The notes below the pieces were generated by a model. It had not been told where the DNA came from. It saw nothing but the letters and a program-made list of their open reading frames with translations, and made no database searches. 64,000 nucleotides of DNA from Deltaproteobacteria bacterium (lineage in GTDB: Bacteria > Myxococcota_A > Polyangia > Polyangiales > Houyiibacteriaceae): positions 186,001 through 250,000 of the forward strand of contig JAEPMI010000005.1 of NCBI GenBank assembly GCA_017644045.1. The letters are read 5' to 3'. The translations under genes were made by a program, and so were the position numbers. Numbering within the stretch: the first letter of the stretch is position 1; the number at the start of each line of letters is the position of its first letter. Below, in pieces: positions 59,134 through 64,000 of this stretch.

Positions 59134-61092
59134 ATGAAGCGCTCCCCTCTCCTACTGCTCGTATTCGCCCTCGCCTGCGCCGACGTCCCCGTCGACGAGT
59201 TCGAATTCGTAGGCGGCACCGCCCCGGAGCCCACCGGCGTGCTGCGCGGCACGGTCCTCTACTCCGGTCCGAAGCCGATCTGCGGCGAGGACCTGGACGG
59301 CAACACCGTCCCGCTCGGCCAGGTCATCCTGACCCTCTTCGAGTACGACAACCCGCCCCCGCCCACGGGCAGCGCGTCGAGTGCCGCGAACCTCCTCACC
59401 ATCCCTGGCGTCTCGCTCTTCTCTGGCGTCGAGGACTGCCTGACAGAGGAGGACGACCCGCGAGAGTTCATCACGCGGACGGCAGAGTTCGCGTGGCCCG
59501 AGCTCCCGCTCGGTCACGCAATGCAGCCGGCCGACTACCAGATCCGCGGCTTCTACGACTACGACGGCAACTTCAACCCCTTCTTCTCGGTCACCAACCT
59601 CCCGACCCAGGGCGACATCGCGGGCGGCGCGTTCGTCGACCCGAACGCGACCATTCGTGAGTATCGCCGGCTGCGTTTCGACAGTGTGGAGGAGCGTCCG
59701 AACGGTCAGGTCATCAATGGTGTATCGGTGGCCCTCGGTGCGCCCGTGACCACCGAGCGCCCCGTCTTCTGGATGGAGAGCGACCCCCTGAACTCGGCGC
59801 AGCTCCTCCCCACCGGTGCTGACTCGGTTGCGCGAGAGAACATGATCTTCAGCAGCACGAACACCATCTTCCACCTCTACAACCCCGATGACACCGGCTG
59901 GGATGCTCTCGCGGCTGCGTTCGCGGCCGCTGGCATGCCACTGGACCAGCCGGAGGGCTTCTCGATCGGTGACCTCACCAGCAACTACCCCCACGCTTGG
60001 TATGTCCGCCCGGTCGACGCGGATGGGGATGGTGAGCTCGACCTCCACCCGACCCTTGGCGCCGCCGAGCCGCCGGTCAATTGGTTCTTCCCCGTCGTCC
60101 TGATGCAGCGTGCTCGGACGGCCGTCGAGCTCCAAGCCGGTGTCCCCGATGTTCTCTTGATCGCGACAGTCTCCATCGTCGACACGCTCGTCCAGGGCCG
60201 CCGCGCGTACGACGACGATCTTCGGATCGGCGTCCCCGCGCTGGCGGCAGTGAACTTGAACCCAGCGGACGCTCGTTGCCGCATCCCCTACATCCCGCCC
60301 GGCAATGTCGCTCCGACCTACGAGCGGATCACTGTCGAGTGCCAGGAGGTGCCGACCGGCGACTACGCGGTCAACGTCATTCACGGTCTCGCCGGGGCGG
60401 GCCCGATCGGATCGTCCGATGACACACTCCGCATGTGCACGCCTCCCGACACCCTGCCCTCGAGCGTGACGCCGCCGTCGTATCTCGCGGCGGACGGCTG
60501 CTTCAACTTCGGCGAAGCCCCGCCCGGCAACGACCGGCAGATCGAAACCTGCAACGGCGATAACTTCTGCGCGATCCCGTCGTTCTCGAACCCCGACGGC
60601 AACTGGGATCTCCAAGGCGGCAGCCCGTCCGGACAAGCGTGGGGCATCCCGAACGCGCTCGGCGACCCGGACCAGCTTCCGGACCTCCTCAGGGATCCCA
60701 GCGACCCCACGATGCTCACTCCGGAGGGTGAGCTGCTCGTGGAGCAACAGGGCGAGGGCGGCATGTTCACCGTCGAGGAGCGCAATCCGGCCAACGAGGT
60801 CGGTACCGACGCCGAGTGTGCCGAAGCTCCCGACGAAGCCGACACGACTATGAACCGAGCCGTCCAGTACAAGTTCTGGGACGAGCACGGGGACGACGCC
60901 GAAGGACTCCGCGACACTTGCTGCGAACCCATCGTGCACCTCTGCAACATCCCGCTCTGTGACCTCGTAGCCTCGCGGGCGAACCCCGACTCGATGGTCC
61001 GAGCGGCTCCTACCACCGTGGACGATGGCGGTCGGCCGAACTGCATGCCCTTCGAGATTCCCGATGTCTGCTGCGGCGACGCGGTGCCCTGA
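59134..61092 (+). CDS. Large Cys-containing lipoprotein beside the TonB receptors
   Basis: 652 residues from the ATG at 59134 (MKRSPLLLLVFALACADVP; lipobox FALAC, Cys15). The body has paired Cys and segments such as LRGTVLYSGPKPICGEDLDG, YQIRGFYDYDGNFNPFFSVT and IPYIPPGNVAPTYERITVEC, beta-rich and partly carboxypeptidase-regulatory-like. The final 40 residues hold Cys pairs (DTCCEPIVHLCNIPLCD, VCCGDAVP). No known family. It starts 34 nt after receptor copy 2 and may be the outer surface partner that catches the ligand, as SusD-like or similar lipoproteins do for other receptors; this is inference from position. Confidence 0.82.
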   Translation: MKRSPLLLLVFALACADVPVDEFEFVGGTAPEPTGVLRGTVLYSGPKPICGEDLDGNTVPLGQVILTLFEYDNPPPPTGSASSAANLLTIPGVSLFSGVEDCLTEEDDPREFITRTAEFAWPELPLGHAMQPADYQIRGFYDYDGNFNPFFSVTNLPTQGDIAGGAFVDPNATIREYRRLRFDSVEERPNGQVINGVSVALGAPVTTERPVFWMESDPLNSAQLLPTGADSVARENMIFSSTNTIFHLYNPDDTGWDALAAAFAAAGMPLDQPEGFSIGDLTSNYPHAWYVRPVDADGDGELDLHPTLGAAEPPVNWFFPVVLMQRARTAVELQAGVPDVLLIATVSIVDTLVQGRRAYDDDLRIGVPALAAVNLNPADARCRIPYIPPGNVAPTYERITVECQEVPTGDYAVNVIHGLAGAGPIGSSDDTLRMCTPPDTLPSSVTPPSYLAADGCFNFGEAPPGNDRQIETCNGDNFCAIPSFSNPDGNWDLQGGSPSGQAWGIPNALGDPDQLPDLLRDPSDPTMLTPEGELLVEQQGEGGMFTVEERNPANEVGTDAECAEAPDEADTTMNRAVQYKFWDEHGDDAEGLRDTCCEPIVHLCNIPLCDLVASRANPDSMVRAAPTTVDDGGRPNCMPFEIPDVCCGDAVP

Positions 61093-61382
61093 TCCCAGTC
61101 TCCGCACTTCCGGCGACCGGTGCCGTGGTTTTGATACCTCGTCAGACGACGCCTCAACGAGGGGCGTTCATCGCATTGGTCAATCTCACACCACGCTTGC
61201 TCACCCATAGCGGGTAGCGGCGATCGTTCGACGCTTGCTCGAGCCAGAACGGATGGGACGAGCGGGTCACTTGGTTGGGTGATTCACCCTGGGCGAGCAC
61301 CCTTCGACTTTTCTTCCTCCATCAAACCTGTCGCATCGCGACCGTATGGAGAACTAGTTGTCGCCTCGAAAGCGAGGCAGGC
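61093..61382. other. 290-nt gap with no gene
   Basis: Separates the TonB-receptor cluster from the lower-GC lipoprotein. No open frame with coding bias, no tRNA and no convincing promoter. It is AT-richer than the surroundings. Confidence 0.5.
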
Positions 61383-62405
61383 ATGAGGAAGAAATGGACT
61401 AAGCGACGCGGATGGATCGTCGGGGCGATGACCCTAGTGTTCCTGGTCGGATGCATCACCTACGGCTCAGTGAACCACTTCATTACGGGGTACAACGAGT
61501 GGGGAGTTACGACCGCTGTCGAAGCTGGAAACGTCGACTTCGCAGTGGTTAGCACCAACGCCAACACCGTAAGCGTCATGAGCGAAGATGGGGCAAGCTT
61601 TCAGCTGAACCAGACTCTTCCGTTCATCCAGGACGAAATCGCCGCGATGGCCCCAGGTCCTCAGAACGGCCTTCGCAACTTCTACATCCTCGACGGTGAC
61701 AGCCCGAGCACTCAGCGAGTCTGGAAAGCGAGCATGTCCAACACGGGCGTCGTGTCGAGCAGTGCCGTGCTCTATGGCTCCGTATCCAGCGCGGTGGACA
61801 TCGCCGTGGACAACACGGGGGACCTCCTCTGGGCCCGAACCAACGGAACGATTTGCGGCGCGCCAGGTGGGTGCGTCTCGCCGCCGCTCAACGGAGGCGA
61901 CAATGGTGGCGGGGTCACTCTGCAGCTGACCTACCTGAGCTGGAACGGGGTCGACGTTGACCAGGAGACGGGCGGAATCTGGAGCATGCACGCGGTCCGT
62001 CACAACTCCACGAGCCGGCTTGGCACGCGCATCGTTCGTTGGGACAGCTCGACGAGCCCGATGTCGGTCAGCTTCTTTTCCGACCTGGACACCACGTCCC
62101 CCTGGCCCGCGGCCGACTTCGAGGTGGAGGGCAACCGTGTCGCGACGGCGAGCCGCCAGATTGGCTCCTACGACCACCAGCTGGACCTCTACTACACGAT
62201 CGGCGCGAACGGCATTTCACTCTCGGAGAGCGATCTGATCATCGGCGCCACCAACGCGACCGGTGGAGCGCTCGGAGCCTGCTTCGAGGGTCCCGGAACC
62301 GCCAGCGTGGGCGACTGCGCTGGCAAAGCCGTCCGACATCTTTTCGTGGCGACTGGACTGGTGGGGAACCGACAACTGAGCCGCGTGCAAGTGTGCGAGG
62401 ACTGA
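61383..62405 (+). CDS. Lipoprotein of unknown function, lower GC
   Basis: 340 residues. Signal MRKKWTKRRGWIVGAMTLVF with lipobox FLVGC (Cys24). The body has repeated short beta-strand segments (VDFAVVSTNANTVSVMSEDG, AVDIAVDNTGDLLWARTNG, IWSMHAVRHNSTSRLGTRIV), which look like a beta-propeller. Codon use and GC are clearly lower than in neighbouring genes, and no homologous family is obvious, so recent acquisition is possible. It ends at a hairpin terminator before ribF. Confidence 0.8.
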   Translation: MRKKWTKRRGWIVGAMTLVFLVGCITYGSVNHFITGYNEWGVTTAVEAGNVDFAVVSTNANTVSVMSEDGASFQLNQTLPFIQDEIAAMAPGPQNGLRNFYILDGDSPSTQRVWKASMSNTGVVSSSAVLYGSVSSAVDIAVDNTGDLLWARTNGTICGAPGGCVSPPLNGGDNGGGVTLQLTYLSWNGVDVDQETGGIWSMHAVRHNSTSRLGTRIVRWDSSTSPMSVSFFSDLDTTSPWPAADFEVEGNRVATASRQIGSYDHQLDLYYTIGANGISLSESDLIIGATNATGGALGACFEGPGTASVGDCAGKAVRHLFVATGLVGNRQLSRVQVCED

Positions 62406-62428
62406 GCGCAGCGAACCCTCCCCGGAAT

Positions 62429-62459
62429 CCGCCCCGCCCGTCGTTGACGCGCGGGGCGG
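62429..62459 (+). terminator. Terminator before ribF
   Basis: 9-bp stem CCGCCCCGC / GCGGGGCGG with a 13-nt loop, 24 nt after the lipoprotein stop; followed by CTTCGTC, so the U-run is weak. Confidence 0.6.
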
Positions 62460-62481
62460 CTTCGTCATACTCGCCGGCGAA

Positions 62482-63420
62482 ATGCCCTCCGTAGTCACGA
62501 TCGGCAACTTCGACGGGGTGCACCTCGGGCACCGCGCGCTGGTCGATGCCGCGCGCACCATCGCCGACGACGAGGGGCTGCCCGTGCGGGCGATGTTCTT
62601 CGATCCGCACCCCGCCGCGTTCTTCCGACCGGAGAACCGCCCGCCGCTGCTGACGCCGCTCTCCCGACGGAAGGCGCTGCTGCTCGGCGCCGGCGCCGAC
62701 GAGGTGGATGTCCGCGTCTTCGACGAGTCCTTCGCCGAGCAGAGCGCGGAGGAGTTCGCGACGGCGATCCTCGCCGGCGACGCGGGGGCGATCGCGGTCG
62801 TCGTCGGACCCGACTTCCGCTTCGGCAAGGACCGCGAGGGCGACCTCCCGACACTGAAAGCGCTCGGCGAGCGGCTCGGATTCCGCGTGCACGTGGTCGA
62901 CCCGGTCGAGCACGACGGCGAGGTCGTCTCTTCGACCCGCGTGCGCGCGCGACTGGCGGAAGGCGACGCCGCGGGCGCACGGGCGCTGCTCGGCCGCTAT
63001 CACGACGTGGTGAGCGAGGTCGTGCACGGCGACCACCGCGGTCGGACGATCGGCTTCCCCACCGCCAACCTGGGCATCGCCGAGAAGCTGGCCTTGCCGA
63101 TGGACGGAGTCTACGCGGTCGTGGCCGCCATCGACGGCGCGCAGGTGCCCGCCGTCGCCAACATCGGTGTGCGACCGACCTTCGACGCGGGTCGCTCCGT
63201 GGAGGTCCACCTGCTCGATTGGGAGGGCGATCTCTACGGTCGCCAGCTGCCGGTGGCGTTCATCGCGCGGATCCGCGGCGAGGTGAAATTCGACGGCATC
63301 GACGCCCTCGTCGCACAGATCGGTCGCGACGTGGCCGACGCTCGGGGTAGGCTCGCCCACGTGTTGGCATCGGACGCGAGCGCCGTGCTCCCCGACCTGA
63401 GCGCGGGGGAGCCCTCATGA
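62482..63420 (+). CDS. ribF: Bifunctional riboflavin kinase / FAD synthetase
   Basis: 312 residues, standard length. Phosphorylates riboflavin to FMN and adenylates FMN to FAD. The adenylyltransferase half carries TIGNFDGVHLGHRALVD, MFFDPHPAAFF and VVGPDFRFGKDREGD, and ends SSTRVRARLAEGD; the kinase half has HGDHRGRTIGFPTANLG, DGVYAVV, ANIGVRPTF and VEVHLLDWEGDLYG. It overlaps the next gene by 4 nt. No FMN riboswitch is present upstream; the space is taken by the previous gene and its terminator. Confidence 0.95.
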   Translation: MPSVVTIGNFDGVHLGHRALVDAARTIADDEGLPVRAMFFDPHPAAFFRPENRPPLLTPLSRRKALLLGAGADEVDVRVFDESFAEQSAEEFATAILAGDAGAIAVVVGPDFRFGKDREGDLPTLKALGERLGFRVHVVDPVEHDGEVVSSTRVRARLAEGDAAGARALLGRYHDVVSEVVHGDHRGRTIGFPTANLGIAEKLALPMDGVYAVVAAIDGAQVPAVANIGVRPTFDAGRSVEVHLLDWEGDLYGRQLPVAFIARIRGEVKFDGIDALVAQIGRDVADARGRLAHVLASDASAVLPDLSAGEPS

Positions 63421-64000
63421 ACGTCACGGGCATGTCCCGCGAGGAGCTGGAGCGCGAAGCGCGCCGCATCGGCGTCATCGCCCCCGAGCGGCTCGGTCGC
63501 CACGCGCTCGAGCGTCGCATCCGCGAGCACCACGCCAGCCCGCTCCGCCGCGCCCGCCGCGCCTTCCGAGGCCTGGTCGGCTTCGCCAAGGCGATCGCCG
63601 GCGCGCCACCCTCGCTGCCGCGACCGGAGCCGGAGACTCGGACGACCGAGAGCTCGCCGCCGACCACCGAGGCCGATAACCGACCGCCGACCGCCGACGC
63701 CGACCACCGACCGCCGACTCCGACCGCCGACGCCGACCACCGAGAGCCGACTCCGAAGGACGAGAGCCGACCGCCGACTCCGAAGGCGGACAGCCGACCG
63801 CCGACTCCGAAGGCGGACAGCCGACCGCCGACTCCGACCGCCGACAACCGAGAGCCGACGCCGAAAGCCGAGCACCGAGAGCCGACTCCGACCGCCGACG
63901 CCGAGACACCGAAGCCCGAGATCGAAGAGATCCCCGGCGAACCGATCCCGACGCGCACCATGGCGCGCCTGCTCGCGGACCAAGGCCACACGCGCCGAGC
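63417..64000 (+). CDS. Partial repeat-rich protein downstream of ribF
   Basis: The frame is open to the window edge; 194 residues are visible from the ATG that overlaps the ribF stop. The N-terminus is helical and basic (REELEREARRIGVIAPERL, LRRARRAFRGLVGFAKAIAG). Residues 75-165 are low-complexity, built of KADSRPPTP / TADHREPTP units. The end visible (TRTMARLLADQGHTRRA) looks like the beginning of a TPR-type helix pair, common in myxobacterial proteins of this plan. Overall function cannot be stated. Confidence 0.75.
   Translation, partial: MNVTGMSREELEREARRIGVIAPERLGRHALERRIREHHASPLRRARRAFRGLVGFAKAIAGAPPSLPRPEPETRTTESSPPTTEADNRPPTADADHRPPTPTADADHREPTPKDESRPPTPKADSRPPTPKADSRPPTPTADNREPTPKAEHREPTPTADAETPKPEIEEIPGEPIPTRTMARLLADQGHTRR
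63640..63910 (+). repeat. In-frame Pro/Thr/Asp tandem repeat
   Basis: Degenerate units of about 27 nt (CCGACCGCCGACTCCGAAGG-like) repeated roughly ten times inside the partial gene. Confidence 0.7.

Noticed and set aside
62406-62481. FMN riboswitch upstream of ribF
   Set aside because: Only 76 nt, taken up by a simple terminator hairpin; no conserved riboswitch core.

Overview
The window is a 64 kb, very GC-rich stretch of what looks like a myxobacterium (Myxococcota, most likely a Polyangia/Sandaracinus-like lineage; the family cannot be fixed from this window alone). The evidence is the many Cys-rich surface proteins with repeated MopE-type 'CDGxDxDCDGxxDEG' motifs, DUF4215-type Cys repeats, at least three MYXO-CTERM sorting tails, Asp-rich lipoprotein leaders, and a Ser/Thr kinase with a PEGA domain. 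No rRNA, prophage, insertion sequence or CRISPR array was seen.

Layout. 0-7 kb: a truncated lipoprotein, a steroid 5-alpha-reductase-like membrane protein and a giant two-part surface protein (1360-6675) that reads straight through a MYXO-CTERM tail into a lipoprotein signal. 6.7-8 kb: a long inverted repeat, then SRP RNA, tRNA-Ser(GGA), tRNA-Ser(CGA), tadA and tRNA-Arg(ACG), all on the minus strand. 8-18 kb: lipoproteins, two overlapping nucleotidyltransferase genes, an HNH protein, tRNA-Ser(GCT), a TIMP-like protein, an alpha/beta hydrolase, class I aldolase and tRNA-Ser(TGA). 18-31.8 kb: acyl-CoA synthetase and nucleoside transporter; a LysR-controlled exporter/nitroreductase/arylamine N-acetyltransferase cassette; a DUF2339-DUF3999 membrane pair; a metallophosphoesterase. 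31.8-36.4 kb: an apparently frameshifted gene and its partner, ExbD, a TPR protein and a LamG lipoprotein. 36.4-41 kb: a complete TRAP transporter of the TPR-associated type (TatT, DctP, DctQ, DctM). 41-45.6 kb: a secreted protein plus matrixin-like protease, and an OmpA-family protein. 45.8-51.8 kb: a sulfatase-fold enzyme without the formylglycine cysteine, an acidic PilZ-like protein, xseB and a HEAT-repeat protein. 52-61 kb: a kinase-PEGA protein followed by two tandem TonB-dependent receptors with N-terminal TPR domains and a large lipoprotein. 61-64 kb: a lower-GC lipoprotein, ribF and a partial repeat-rich protein.

How the genes fit together. Much of the window builds the cell surface: exported lipoproteins, MYXO-CTERM proteins, outer-membrane receptors and envelope TPR proteins. 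The tRNA/SRP/tadA block supplies translation and export. Several start codons lie only 6-11 nt after a TAnnnT promoter element, often preceded by TGC, which suggests near-leaderless transcripts for many surface-protein genes; this decided the starts at 446, 1360, 11088, 17151 and 41120.
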